Shown: positions 40,824 through 50,625 of the stretch, in pieces | How positions within the stretch are numbered: position 1 is the first letter of the stretch | Layout of the letters: each line of letters starts with the position of its first letter | Origin: Haliea sp. | Lineage (GTDB): Bacteria; Pseudomonadota; Gammaproteobacteria; Pseudomonadales; Halieaceae | DNA: 64,000 bases | Direction: 5' to 3' | Assembly (NCBI GenBank): GCA_024642245.1 | Contig: JAHEBM010000003.1 | Coordinates: forward strand, 47,084-111,083 | The notes under the pieces: model-generated | What the model saw: only the letters and a program-made list of their open reading frames with translations | Database searches by the model: none | What the model was told of the DNA's origin: nothing | Translations under genes and position numbers: made by a program

Positions 40824-41831
40824 TTATCCGCCGGTCGTGTTCATGAAGCGGACAATTTCCGCCTCTCCCTCATTGCTGAAGTGATGGCGTTCGGGCTTGA
40901 TCGCCATGGCCGCGACGATGGTCCTTTTGAGCAAATCCGGGGTATAGCCCGGGCTGCGCAACACCGCCCTGAGGTCAACCGAGTGCTCGTTCCCGAGACA
41001 CAGCAGCAGGCGCCCCTCGGCGGTGACACGGACGCGGTTGCACAGGTGGCAGAAGTTGTGGCTGTGTGGCGAAATAAAGCCGACCCGGGTGGTGCTGCCC
41101 GGCAGGCTGAAATACCGGGCGGGGCCCGCGTCGGCATCGGGATCTCCCAGTGGATGCATGCGGTAGCGGCCGGCGATCAGGGTGCGCAGCTCCTCGCTGC
41201 TGCAGAAACTCAGGGCCCGGTCATGTTCCACGATGCGCCCCAGCGGCATTTCCTCGATAAAGGCGATATCGATGCCTTTCCTGAAGGCGAAGTCCACCAG
41301 GTCCAGCACCTCGTCCTCGTTGCGGCCCTTGAGTATCACGGCGTTCAGCCTGATGCGCTCGAACCCGGCGGCAGTGGCCGTCTCGATGCCTGCCAGCACC
41401 TGGTCCAGGTTGCCATGGCGGGTGAGCTGGCGAAAGCGGCGGGGCTGCAGGCTGTCCAGGCTGATATTGATGCGTTTTACCCCGTATTGGCGCAGTTTCA
41501 GGGCCATTCGCTGCAACTGTGAGCCGTTGGTGGTGAGAACCAGTTGGTGCAGTGCCGGCAGTTGGCCGAGGCGTTTAACCAGGCTCAGTACATCGTTGCG
41601 AATCAATGGCTCGCCCCCGGTGAGACGAATTTTGCCGACCCCGAGCCCGGTAAATGCCTGCGCAAGCTGGAAATGCTCCTCCAGGGTCAAGACCTGGGCT
41701 TTCGGGACGAAGGTCATCTCCTCAGCCATGCAGTAGACGCAGCGGAAATCGCAGCGATCCGTCACCGACAGGCGAACATAGTCGACCCGGCGCCCGAAGC
41801 GGTCGATCAGAATTGAGGGAGGTCCCGGCAT
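40824..41831 (-). CDS. moaA: GTP 3',8-cyclase MoaA
   Basis: DRFGRRVDYVRLSVTDRCDFRCVYCMAEEMTFVPKAQVL; radical-SAM CX3CX2C; C-terminal NFCHLCNRVRVTAEGRLLLCLG. Confidence 0.97.
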   Translation of the reverse strand: MPGPPSILIDRFGRRVDYVRLSVTDRCDFRCVYCMAEEMTFVPKAQVLTLEEHFQLAQAFTGLGVGKIRLTGGEPLIRNDVLSLVKRLGQLPALHQLVLTTNGSQLQRMALKLRQYGVKRINISLDSLQPRRFRQLTRHGNLDQVLAGIETATAAGFERIRLNAVILKGRNEDEVLDLVDFAFRKGIDIAFIEEMPLGRIVEHDRALSFCSSEELRTLIAGRYRMHPLGDPDADAGPARYFSLPGSTTRVGFISPHSHNFCHLCNRVRVTAEGRLLLCLGNEHSVDLRAVLRSPGYTPDLLKRTIVAAMAIKPERHHFSNEGEAEIVRFMNTTGG

Positions 41832-41977
41832 GATGCCCGCTAGTGTAATCCTTATGCACTGCCGACTCTAGCGCAGCGTGGCATGCCGGCGCGGGGTTTA
41901 CAGTGCCGTCGGCCTGCGACAGGATGTAAGCCTTTCTGAGGCTGCCGGCCTGTGGGCAGCGCCGGGTTGAGTGGGGA

Positions 41978-43366
41978 ATGGCAGAAATGGTGGCAGTGCG
42001 TGAACTGGCCCTGTGGGGAGGGCCGCTGGCCGCGGTACTGGCCGGTGCGGCCTTGTATTCAGCGGGCTATGGCGAAGACACCGCGGTGGTGGGTTTCGTT
42101 GCAACCCTGTGCGTGCTGTGGTGGGTGTTCGAGCCGATTCCGATCCCGGTGACCTCGCTGTTGCCGCTGGCCCTGCTTCCCCTGTTCGGTGTGCTGACGC
42201 CCGCCGAAGTGGGACAGGCCTATGGCTCTCCCCTGATCCTGCTGCTGCTGGGAGGGTTTCTGTTGTCCAAGGCGATGGAGCACTCGGGCGCTCACAGGCG
42301 TATCGCCATGGGCATGGTGCGCCTGTTCGGCGCCAGTAGCGGCAGGCGCCTGGTGATGGGCTTTATGGCTGCCTCGGCGCTGCTGAGTATGTGGATTTCC
42401 AATACTGCCACCACCCTGATGTTGCTACCCGTCGTGCTCGCGGTGCTGGACGCAACTGAACACAGGGCTGAGTTGTCCGTGCCCTTGCTGCTGGGAATCG
42501 CCTATGCCGCGAGTGTAGGCGGGCTGGGCACTCCCATAGGCACACCTCCCAACCTGATATTCATGCAGGTGTATGAGCAGACCACGGGGGAAGCGATCGG
42601 TTTCACCCAGTGGATGGGCTGGGCCCTGCCGGTGGTGTTCCTTATGGTGCCCGCCATGGCTCTCATACTGACCCGCAAGCTGCGCGGCGCCATCGTGGTG
42701 GAGCTGCCTGAGGTCGGGCAGTGGCGTACCGAGGAGCGCAGGGTGATGGTGGTCTTTGCCCTGACCGCCCTGGCCTGGATTACCCGTGGCGAGCCTTTCG
42801 GCGGCTGGTCCGCCTGGCTTGGCCTGCCCCAGGCCAACGACGCATCAGTAGCCCTGCTCGCGGTGGTGGTGATGTTCCTGGTACCGGATGGGAAGGGGCA
42901 GAGGCTGCTTACCTGGGAGCGGGCAACCACGATTCCATGGGGGGTGCTGCTGCTTTTTTCCGGCGGGATCTGCCTCGCCAGCGGTTTTATCAATTCCGGC
43001 CTGAGTGCGCTGATGGGACAGTGGCTCTCGGGTATGACGAGTATCCCGACCTTTGCGCTGATCGTCCTCATATGCCTGACAGTCAGCCTGATGACCGAAA
43101 CAACCTCAAACACCGCCAGCACCACGCTGCTTATGCCGGTGCTGGCGGCTGCAGCCCTGGCGGCGGGGATCCCGCCAGAGCTGATCATGGTGCCGGCGGC
43201 GATGAGCGCCAGCTGTGCCTTTATGCTGCCCGTGGCCACCGCGCCCAACTCGGTGGTATTCGGGAGCGGCCTGGTGACCACCGCTCGCATGGCCCGGGAG
43301 GGCATATTGCTGAACCTGCTGGGAGTGGCCGTGATCAGCAGCGTGTGCTACCTGCTGCTGGCGTAA
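41978..43366 (+). CDS. SLC13/DASS family permease
   Basis: 12-TM-like; WISNTATTLMLLPVVLAVLD, GTPIGTPPNLIF, TETTSNTASTTLLMPVL. Confidence 0.94.
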   Translation: MAEMVAVRELALWGGPLAAVLAGAALYSAGYGEDTAVVGFVATLCVLWWVFEPIPIPVTSLLPLALLPLFGVLTPAEVGQAYGSPLILLLLGGFLLSKAMEHSGAHRRIAMGMVRLFGASSGRRLVMGFMAASALLSMWISNTATTLMLLPVVLAVLDATEHRAELSVPLLLGIAYAASVGGLGTPIGTPPNLIFMQVYEQTTGEAIGFTQWMGWALPVVFLMVPAMALILTRKLRGAIVVELPEVGQWRTEERRVMVVFALTALAWITRGEPFGGWSAWLGLPQANDASVALLAVVVMFLVPDGKGQRLLTWERATTIPWGVLLLFSGGICLASGFINSGLSALMGQWLSGMTSIPTFALIVLICLTVSLMTETTSNTASTTLLMPVLAAAALAAGIPPELIMVPAAMSASCAFMLPVATAPNSVVFGSGLVTTARMAREGILLNLLGVAVISSVCYLLLA

Positions 43367-43386
43367 GCCCCAGCGCGGCGGCTGTG

Positions 43387-43866
43387 TTACAGCAGCGCCA
43401 TCATGGTCTCGGCGGAGCTGACGTCCACGCCGGGGCCGGGTTCTACATTCAGGTGGGTAACCTTGCCATCTTCCACAATCATTGCGAAGCGCTGGCTGCG
43501 GGTGCCGAGGCCGAACCCCCTGCCGTCCAGTTCCAGCCCCAGCGCAGCGGTGAAATCGCCGTTGCCGTCCGCCAGCATGATCAGTTCCTCGGCATTCTGG
43601 GCCTTGCCCCAGGCGTCCATGACAAAGGCATCGTTTACAGACATGCAGGCAATGGTGTCGACACCTTTGGCCTTGATTTTGTCAGCGTTGACCACGTAGC
43701 CGGGCAGGTGCGTCATACTGCAACCCGGGGTAAAAGCTCCCGGGACCGCGAACAACAGAACTTTCTTGCCGGCAAAAATCGCGTCCGTGCTTATATCCGT
43801 GGGGCCCTTTTCACCCATGGTCTTCAGGTTGGAAGTGGGGATATTGTCGCCTACTTTAATGGTCAT
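43387..43866 (-). CDS. Peroxiredoxin (Prx5-like)
   Basis: MTIKVGDNIPTSNLKTMGEKGPTDISTDAIFAGKKVLLFAVPGAFTPGCSMTHLPGYV. Confidence 0.96.
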   Translation of the reverse strand: MTIKVGDNIPTSNLKTMGEKGPTDISTDAIFAGKKVLLFAVPGAFTPGCSMTHLPGYVVNADKIKAKGVDTIACMSVNDAFVMDAWGKAQNAEELIMLADGNGDFTAALGLELDGRGFGLGTRSQRFAMIVEDGKVTHLNVEPGPGVDVSSAETMMALL

Positions 43867-43916
43867 GCTACGCTCCTTGGTAATAGTATCGGTCGGGTGA
43901 CGGGGAATGATAGCAG

Positions 43917-44561
43917 ATGAATGATGTACTGCACTGCCCCTTGTGCGGCGGAAGTGAATCGGAGCCATTTCACGAGGACCGACGCCGGCCCTACCTGCGT
44001 TGTGGGCAATGTGCCCTCGTGTTTGTGCCCCCGGCCTATTACCTGTGCCGCGAGGCAGAGCGGGCCGAATACGACCTGCACAGGAACCGGGTGGACGACG
44101 AGGGATACCGGGCATTTTTATCCCGGCTGGCGCAGCCCCTGGCCGCCCGCCTGGGCGCGCCTGCCCGCGGACTGGATTTCGGCTGTGGCCCGGCGCCGGC
44201 CCTTGCCTGTCTGTTGCGCGACGCGGGACACCAGGTCAGCCTGTACGACAGCTTTTATCTGCCCGACCAGAGCTGCCTGCAGGGGAAGTACGATTTTATC
44301 TGCGCAACCGAGGTCGTCGAGCACCTGCACCGACCCGGCCATGAGCTGGCAATGCTCTGGTCAATGCTCGCTCCCGGTGGGTGGTTGGGGATAATGACCA
44401 AGCTGGTGCGGGACAGGCCGGCGTTCGCCGGCTGGCACTACAAGAATGACCCTACCCACGTGTGTTTTTTCAGTGAGCAGACCTGGCACTGGTGGGCGCG
44501 GGGGCAGGGGGCTGACCTGGAAATCATCGGGGCGGACGTTATCCTGCTGAGGTCCCGCTAA
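43917..44561 (+). CDS. Class I SAM-dependent methyltransferase with N-terminal zinc-finger-like cysteines
   Basis: CPLCGG...CGQC; GLDFGCGPAPALACLLRDAGHQVSLYD; FICATEVVEHL. Confidence 0.92.
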   Translation: MNDVLHCPLCGGSESEPFHEDRRRPYLRCGQCALVFVPPAYYLCREAERAEYDLHRNRVDDEGYRAFLSRLAQPLAARLGAPARGLDFGCGPAPALACLLRDAGHQVSLYDSFYLPDQSCLQGKYDFICATEVVEHLHRPGHELAMLWSMLAPGGWLGIMTKLVRDRPAFAGWHYKNDPTHVCFFSEQTWHWWARGQGADLEIIGADVILLRSR

Positions 44562-45229
44562 GCGCGCTTTTCCTGTTCAGCCTGTTCCAGCATATTAGTA
44601 TAAATACCCTCGCAATCCCGGTAGAAGCTCAGCTCATTGTCCCCCAGGTAGGGGGCTACCATGGTCAGCAACTGTAATACGCCCTGGTGGATCGTCATTT
44701 CGGGGGTCCGGTCCTGGTGCAGGAGCTGGTCGTAGTTGAACCAGAAGGTCAGGGTCAGGGTCATGTTGTCCACCAGCCCAAGCAACTGCTGGTCGCGTGC
44801 GTCGATGATGTCCCGCTGCAGCAGGTTCTGGCAGATCGCGTACAGTGCCGCCCGCTTAAGCTGGATCAGGCGCTTGAAGCCCTTCCTGATATCCGGGTAG
44901 CGCTGCAGGATGTCGTCCAGGTTGTAGTAAAGAAAGCGGTACTGGTACATCTCCTCCATCACGACGTAGAGGTAGTACCAGTTATCCTCTACCGGGCCGT
45001 GCTCGGCACTCAGGGGTTGTTCGATGGGGGCTGTGAGCGTGCTGCCCAGCGCCAGTTCATACTGCTGGAAGAGTTCGGCAATAATCTGGTCCTTGCCCTT
45101 GAAGTGGTAGTAGAGATTGCCTGGGCTGATATCCATTTCATTGGCAATGTCGATGGTGGTTGTGTGCGCTTCGCCCTCACCGTTGAACAGCGCGAGGCTG
45201 GTCTCCAGAATACGGTCCCTCGTTTTCAT
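44558..45229 (-). CDS. TetR family regulator, PhaD-like
   Basis: MKTRDRILETSLALFNGEGEAHTTTIDIANEMDISPGNLYYHFKGKDQIIAELF; downstream of phasins. Confidence 0.88.
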   Translation of the reverse strand: MKTRDRILETSLALFNGEGEAHTTTIDIANEMDISPGNLYYHFKGKDQIIAELFQQYELALGSTLTAPIEQPLSAEHGPVEDNWYYLYVVMEEMYQYRFLYYNLDDILQRYPDIRKGFKRLIQLKRAALYAICQNLLQRDIIDARDQQLLGLVDNMTLTLTFWFNYDQLLHQDRTPEMTIHQGVLQLLTMVAPYLGDNELSFYRDCEGIYTNMLEQAEQEKRA

Positions 45230-45241
45230 AGACTGCTGCTA

Positions 45242-45709
45242 TCAGGTTTTTTTGCTTCGCGCGGTCGCTTTTTTCCTGCCGGCAGCTTTTGCGGGGGTTT
45301 TTTTGGCAGCGGCTCTCCTGGTGCTGGGTTTGGCATTCAGGCCCTGCTCTGCCAGCGCCCTGGCCAGTTTGTCGACCTTGCGACTCAGGTGATCCACCTT
45401 TTTTTGCAGTGCGGCAATGTCCTCAATGCGGGCGGGGCGCTGCATGTGGAAGTTTTCCCTCACCCGGTTGATACGTTGTTCCACCGAACTTTTTGCCGAG
45501 CTGCTGGCTTCGAGCGCATGGCGGGCATCTTCCTCGAGGGCGCTGCCAGCCTTGACCAGGTCGCGAAACAGCTTGGGTGGCTCCATCGCACGTTCCAGTC
45601 GTCCCTGGGCCTCGTCAACGGCTTTGCCGTAGGCGCCGACGCCTGCCAACCAGATGTTTTTGGCAATTTCGCTGGCCTTGTCGGTAACCTTGTTTTTTTC
45701 ATCACTCAT
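45242..45709 (-). CDS. Phasin family protein with C-terminal AAK/RK-rich tail (PhaF-like)
   Basis: NIWLAGVGAYGKAVDEAQGR; tail RRAAAKKTPAKAAGRKKATARSKKT. Confidence 0.87.
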   Translation of the reverse strand: MSDEKNKVTDKASEIAKNIWLAGVGAYGKAVDEAQGRLERAMEPPKLFRDLVKAGSALEEDARHALEASSSAKSSVEQRINRVRENFHMQRPARIEDIAALQKKVDHLSRKVDKLARALAEQGLNAKPSTRRAAAKKTPAKAAGRKKATARSKKT

Positions 45710-45781
45710 GATGTCTGCCCTCGGTGTAGCCGTTGTGGGTGTTGAATTGTGCAGGGCCGACCATTAAACCAGATTGCCGGG

Positions 45782-45813
45782 CAAAAAAAAGGGGGCCACA
45801 GTGTGGCCCCCGA
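45782..45813 (-). terminator. Rho-independent terminator downstream of the 45856-46323 phasin
   Basis: GGGGGCCACAGTGTGGCCCCC flanked by A8 on plus strand, i.e. U-tract on minus strand. Confidence 0.8.
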
Positions 45814-45855
45814 AAATCCCCTGAACGGGGACAAGTGGTCCTGGATGGGATCCGC

Positions 45856-46323
45856 TTACGCGGCGGTCTTGATACCTACATTTCCTTTCAGTTCGTTAAA
45901 GCGAGCCTTCACTTTCTTGAGCCGCTTTTCCAGCTTCTTGCGGTCAGTCAGGCTATCCAGCTCCAGTTTCGGCAGCTCGATGTCCTTGAGGGCAACCTTG
46001 GCGTCCTTTTCGACTTTCTTGCCGCGCTTGACCAGCTCTTTGTAGAGCTTGTCAGCTTTCTTGCGACGATCTTCCACCTGGTCCTGGATGCTGTTGTATT
46101 GCTCCTGGGCCTGGTCGAATGCCTTGCCGTAGAAGCCCAGGCCGGCCAGGAAAGCATTGCGGCTCGCTTCCTGTGCCTTGCTTGCGAATTCAGGGGTGGT
46201 TTTCTTCACAGCAGGCTTGCGCTTGGCGGCAGTCTTGCGTGCGGTAACAGGCTTGCGCTTGGCAGCGGGCTTACGCTTTGCAGCGGCTTTGAGTGCGGTT
46301 GCAACGTTTGCTTCTTCAGCCAT
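45856..46323 (-). CDS. Phasin family protein with N-terminal histone-H1-like basic repeats
   Basis: N-term KAAAKRKPAAKRKPVTARKTAAKRKPAVKK then phasin motif AFLAGLGFYGKAFDQAQEQYNSIQDQ. Confidence 0.85.
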   Translation of the reverse strand: MAEEANVATALKAAAKRKPAAKRKPVTARKTAAKRKPAVKKTTPEFASKAQEASRNAFLAGLGFYGKAFDQAQEQYNSIQDQVEDRRKKADKLYKELVKRGKKVEKDAKVALKDIELPKLELDSLTDRKKLEKRLKKVKARFNELKGNVGIKTAA

Positions 46324-46619
46324 GATTCAACTCCTCGGTAGTCATATTTGCTGGGGCATCGCCACCAGTTCGAGGCAAGAATACGGAAATAAATTAGAAT
46401 AAACATACTAGAAAGGGGGCTATTTATGCCGGCCCCTGCCGGTCTCCCTGCATTACCTGCAGGGGCGGTAGCCGCCGGGGTGTTCCGTTGCAGTTTTTTT
46501 CAGGGCAGGGTTCCACTGCAAGATGCCATGGCGCGCTGGTCCCTGGCCCGGTTTGGGCCTGGTGCGGGCAGGTGTCGGCGCGTCGCCTGCGCCGGTGCCG
46601 CGGCTGGGCTTGCCGCGTG

Positions 46620-48179
46620 TCAGCCGGCCCTGGGTCCCGCCGCAATGATCGCAGTGGAGACGTCGAAGTTGGCAATATTTTGCTGGAACAAGGCCGCCAG
46701 CCTGGCTGCCTGCTGGTCATAGGCCGCCTCGTCTCCCCAGCCGGCGCGGGGGTTGATGTAGATGTCGTCCACGCCTGGAATCGATGTGGGAAAGTCCAGG
46801 TTGAGGATATCCAGGTGAGCGGTCGGCAGGTTCAGCAGGGCGCCGCTCTGGGCGGCTGCGACCACCGCCCGGGTGACCGGAATAGGAAAGCGGGTGCCGG
46901 TACCGCCGGGCGCCCCGGAGCCGCCGGTCCAGCCTGTGTTTACCAGGTAGACCTGGCTGCCAAAGTCCTCGATGCGCTTCATTAGCAGCTCCGCGTAATC
47001 CGAAGCGGGCCGGGGCATAAAAGGGGCGCCGAAGCAGGTCGAGAAGGTGGGGTGTACCCCCGCTTCCGCGCCGAGTTCCGTGGAGCCGACCCGTGCGGTG
47101 TAGCCGCTGAGGAAATGAAATGCCGCCGCTTCCTTGGACAGGATGGATATGGGGGGCAGGACACCGCTCACGTCGCAGGTGAGAAAGATCACGCAGCCCG
47201 GCTCTCCGCCTGCGTTGGTTTGCGTGCGTTTTTCCACGTGCTCCAGGGGATAGCAGCAGCGGCCATTCTCCGTAAGGCTGGTATCGCAGTAATCCGCGCG
47301 CCGCACGCTGTCCAGCACCACGTTTTCGATGATGGCACCGAAGCTGATAGCGTCCCAGATGACCGGTTCGTTCTGCTGGCTCAGGTCGATGGTCTTGGCG
47401 TAGCAGCCGCCTTCCAGGTTGAACACGGCGCCCCTGGTCCAGCCATGTTCGTCGTCGCCGATCAGGTAGCGGTCCGGGTCTGCGGAAAGGGTGGTTTTGC
47501 CGGTGCCCGAGAGCCCGAAAAACAGGGTGGTGTCGCCAGCTTCGCCGACGTTGGCGCTACAGTGCATGGGCATCACGTCTTTTTCCGGGAGCAGGAAATT
47601 CTGTACGGAAAACATGGCTTTTTTCATTTCTCCCGCGTAGCTCATGCCTGCCAGGAGCACCTTGCGCTGGGCAAAGTTGATGATGACCACCCCGTCGGAA
47701 TGGGTGCCGTCGCGCTCTGGCTCACACACAAAACTCGCGACGTTCAGTACATTCCACTCGGGCTTGCGGCCACTGTTGTAGGTTTTCGGGCGAATAAACA
47801 TATTGCGCCCGAACAGGGCCTGCCAGGCGGTTTCCGTGGTTATCCGCACCGGGAGGTAGTGTTCACTGTGCTCTCCCACGTGCAGTTCGGATGCAAAACT
47901 GTCGCGGGCGTCCAGGTAGGACTCCACCCTATCCCATAGCGCTTCAAAGCGGGCGCTGTCAAAGGGGCGGTTGACCGGGCCCCAGTCGATGCTGTCCTCG
48001 GTGCTGGGTTCCCTGACGATAAAGCGGTCGGCGGGAGAGCGGCCCGTGCGTTTTCCGGTGGTCACCAGCAGGGCTCCGGTGTCTGCCAGTATGCCCTCGT
48101 CGCGTTTGATCGATTCTTCTACCAGCTGCGACGCCGTCAAGTCAGTAAACTCCTGGGCGGTCTGGGTTTCTACGGTCAT
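46620..48179 (-). CDS. pckA: Phosphoenolpyruvate carboxykinase (ATP)
   Basis: [40 protein letters not shown]; start [14 protein letters not shown]. Confidence 0.97.
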   Translation of the reverse strand: MTVETQTAQEFTDLTASQLVEESIKRDEGILADTGALLVTTGKRTGRSPADRFIVREPSTEDSIDWGPVNRPFDSARFEALWDRVESYLDARDSFASELHVGEHSEHYLPVRITTETAWQALFGRNMFIRPKTYNSGRKPEWNVLNVASFVCEPERDGTHSDGVVIINFAQRKVLLAGMSYAGEMKKAMFSVQNFLLPEKDVMPMHCSANVGEAGDTTLFFGLSGTGKTTLSADPDRYLIGDDEHGWTRGAVFNLEGGCYAKTIDLSQQNEPVIWDAISFGAIIENVVLDSVRRADYCDTSLTENGRCCYPLEHVEKRTQTNAGGEPGCVIFLTCDVSGVLPPISILSKEAAAFHFLSGYTARVGSTELGAEAGVHPTFSTCFGAPFMPRPASDYAELLMKRIEDFGSQVYLVNTGWTGGSGAPGGTGTRFPIPVTRAVVAAAQSGALLNLPTAHLDILNLDFPTSIPGVDDIYINPRAGWGDEAAYDQQAARLAALFQQNIANFDVSTAIIAAGPRAG

Positions 48180-48326
48180 GATGTGTCCTGTGCCTGGCTT
48201 CCGGAAGTTCTCCACAGGGAACAGCCGGCGTCGTCGCGGTGATTTTCGGGGGCCGATTATGTCAGAATGACCCGCTTTTGCGAAATTAAATGGCGGCATC
48301 CCGCCAGCACCTCGCAGCAGCTATCC

Positions 48327-49229
48327 TCAGTGCAGGATTGTCTGTGTGCCCGGTCCCAGGACATCCAGCAGGTCTTCCCGTTCGTAGCGATACTGCTGGT
48401 TACAGAATTCGCAATCCATGGTAATACAGCCAAGCTCCTGCAGCAGGTCCTCGAGCTCGGATGGGCCGATGGCGGACAGGGCTCTGAGGGTGCGTTCCCG
48501 GGAACAACTGCACTGAAACCTGACCGCTGCGGGAGCGAACAGGCGCACCGGATCCTGGTGGTACAGGCGATGGAGCAGCTGCTCGGTGCCCAGTTCCAGC
48601 AGTTCACCTGGCTGTACGGTAGCGGCCAATGCACACACGTGCTGCCACTGCTGCTCGCGCTCTGCCGGATCAGTGGTAAGTTGAGCCGGCAGCTGCTGTA
48701 ACAGCAAGCCGCTGGCCCGCTGCCCGTCTGCCGCCAGCCAGATCCGCGTCCCCAGCTGCTCGGATTGGGTGAAATAGGTGTCCAGGCTGCGGGCCAGGGA
48801 GTCGCCGGACAGCGGTACGATACCCTGGTAGCGCTGGCCCTGCCGTGGATCGACGGTGATGGCCAGCGATCCGTCGCCAAGTAACTGGTCAAAGTGGCTG
48901 GCGGTCGCCAGGTCGGCGCCACGGGCGATACCCCGTATCTCCCCGGTGCTGCTGCACTCGGCCATCAGCAGTGGGATCTGGCCCTGGGAGCGCGCCTGCA
49001 ATACCAGCTTGCCGTCAAATTTCAGGTTGCTTCGCAGGAGCACGGCTGCCGCCAGCATTTCGCCCAGAAGCCGGCTTACCCCGGGAGCGTACTGGTGAAT
49101 GGCGAGGATCTCGGTGAATGCGCTGTCCAGTTGCACGCTCTCGCCGCGAATATCGGCGGCCTCGAACAGGAACCGGCGGGCCCGGTCGCCGGCGTCTGCT
49201 GCTGCTTCGTTGTCCCGGGTAGTATCCAT
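48327..49229 (-). CDS. hslO: Hsp33 redox chaperone
   Basis: DRARRFLFEAADIRGESVQLDSAF; C-terminal zinc site FQCSCSRERTLRAL...MDCEFCNQQYRY; next to pckA. Confidence 0.95.
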   Translation of the reverse strand: MDTTRDNEAAADAGDRARRFLFEAADIRGESVQLDSAFTEILAIHQYAPGVSRLLGEMLAAAVLLRSNLKFDGKLVLQARSQGQIPLLMAECSSTGEIRGIARGADLATASHFDQLLGDGSLAITVDPRQGQRYQGIVPLSGDSLARSLDTYFTQSEQLGTRIWLAADGQRASGLLLQQLPAQLTTDPAEREQQWQHVCALAATVQPGELLELGTEQLLHRLYHQDPVRLFAPAAVRFQCSCSRERTLRALSAIGPSELEDLLQELGCITMDCEFCNQQYRYEREDLLDVLGPGTQTILH

Positions 49230-49357
49230 GCGCGCCATTGTAATCCAATTAGTGTGCAAGTGGCTGCATGGCTGAACTGTTGTGTTGCTGTCTGCGTACC
49301 AAGGGCTGCTGTTTCGCAGTAGAGTATCTGCACAAATAATAACCCAGGAGGAGAGTC

Positions 49358-50224
49358 ATGAGATTCAGTTACCAGGTGGGCATGTGTGAGCCCGACCATT
49401 ACCTGCCGCTGGCGCGGGCAGCCGAGGCCGCCGGCTTTCACGGTATCAGCGTGCCCGACAGCATCTGCTACCCGCAAGAGGCCAGTTCCCAGTACCCGTA
49501 CAACAAGGACGGCAGTCGGGAGTTCCTCGAGAGCGTCCCTTTTGTCGAAAGCCTGATCTCGGTTGCCGCCATGGCGGCCGTGACCGAGACCATTGAATTT
49601 GCGACCTTTGTCTATAAATTTGCAGTGCGCCAGGCTCCCGTGGTGGCCAAGCAGGTGCAGGGCATTCAGGTCCTCTCGGGCAATCGTTTCCTGTTCGGTG
49701 TCGGCATCAGCCCCTGGGAAGAGGATTTCGCGGTGTGCGATGTGCCCTGGGAAAAACGCGGCCAGCGCCTGGACGAGCAGATCGAGATTTTCCGGGGGCT
49801 GGAAAAAGGGGAGTTCTTTGGCTACGAAGGCGAAATACACCACATGCCGGCCAACAAGATGTGCCCGGTGCCGTCGCGGCCGACCCCCATCCTGATTGGT
49901 GGCCACGCCGAGCCGGCGCTCAAGCGAGCGGCCCGGGCGGGAGATGGCTGGATGTGTGCCGGTGCCGATATGAAACAACTGGGTACCTATATTGGCCGCA
50001 TCAACCAGCTCCGGCAGGAGTACGGCACTGCCGGCAAGCCCTTCCGCATTTTCACCACGGGGCAGGACGCCTTTACGAAAGAGGGTATTGCCGCCCTGGA
50101 AGCGCTGGGCGTCACCGATGTCATTATCGGCTTTCGCAACGTATACGAGATGGAGCCGGACCGGCCGCTGCAGGAAAAAATCGCCATGCTGGAATGGTAT
50201 GCGGGGGAGTTTATCGCCGGCTGA
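49358..50224 (+). CDS. LLM-class (luciferase-like) flavin-dependent oxidoreductase
   Basis: YLPLARAAEAAGFHGISVPDS, VVAKQVQGIQVLSGNRFLFGVGISPWEEDF, PTPILIGGHAEPALKRAARAGDGW. Confidence 0.92.
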   Translation: MRFSYQVGMCEPDHYLPLARAAEAAGFHGISVPDSICYPQEASSQYPYNKDGSREFLESVPFVESLISVAAMAAVTETIEFATFVYKFAVRQAPVVAKQVQGIQVLSGNRFLFGVGISPWEEDFAVCDVPWEKRGQRLDEQIEIFRGLEKGEFFGYEGEIHHMPANKMCPVPSRPTPILIGGHAEPALKRAARAGDGWMCAGADMKQLGTYIGRINQLRQEYGTAGKPFRIFTTGQDAFTKEGIAALEALGVTDVIIGFRNVYEMEPDRPLQEKIAMLEWYAGEFIAG

Positions 50225-50349
50225 CGCGGGGGTCAGCCAGGCCGATTCCAGATCGGTGCCTGCGGGCTGCGCAATGGTTTAAGCTGGCGCCGCTAGTGCC
50301 TACCGTGGAGGCTTGTTCTATACTTTGGTCAAAATAATGAGGACAGCAC

Positions 50350-50625
50350 ATGGCCGGGTTCAGGCTTACCAAAGCATATACGATGTCCAGGGAAGAGGTT
50401 CGCGAAGCGGCGCGCGGCCTGGCGGCAGAGCTGGAGCGGGAGCACGGGGTGCGCTCCCGCTGGAACGGAGACACTGTGAACATCACCGGCGCCGGGGTCA
50501 ACGGGCAGATGTCCTTTCATGACGGCATGATCGATGTGTCGGTCAGGCTCGGCTTGCTGGCCTCGATGTTTGAGCCCGTGCTGCGCAGCGAGGTGCAGCG
50601 TTACCTCGATACCTATGTAAGCTGA
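50350..50625 (+). CDS. Polyhydroxyalkanoic acid system family protein (PHA granule region)
   Basis: 91 aa; AAELEREHGVRSRWNGDTVNITGAGVNGQMSFHDGMIDVSVRLGLLASMFEPVLRSEV. Confidence 0.85.
   Translation: MAGFRLTKAYTMSREEVREAARGLAAELEREHGVRSRWNGDTVNITGAGVNGQMSFHDGMIDVSVRLGLLASMFEPVLRSEVQRYLDTYVS

Noticed and set aside
42721-43920. 399-aa plus-strand ORF
   Set aside because: Out-of-frame overlap with SLC13 permease and antisense to peroxiredoxin
46202-46300. Short tandem-like DNA (cttgcgcttggcagc) as a repeat array
   Set aside because: Explained by the KRKPAAKRKP coding repeats of the phasin N-terminus
47052-47939. 295-aa plus-strand ORF
   Set aside because: Antisense to pckA, whose conserved motifs are intact
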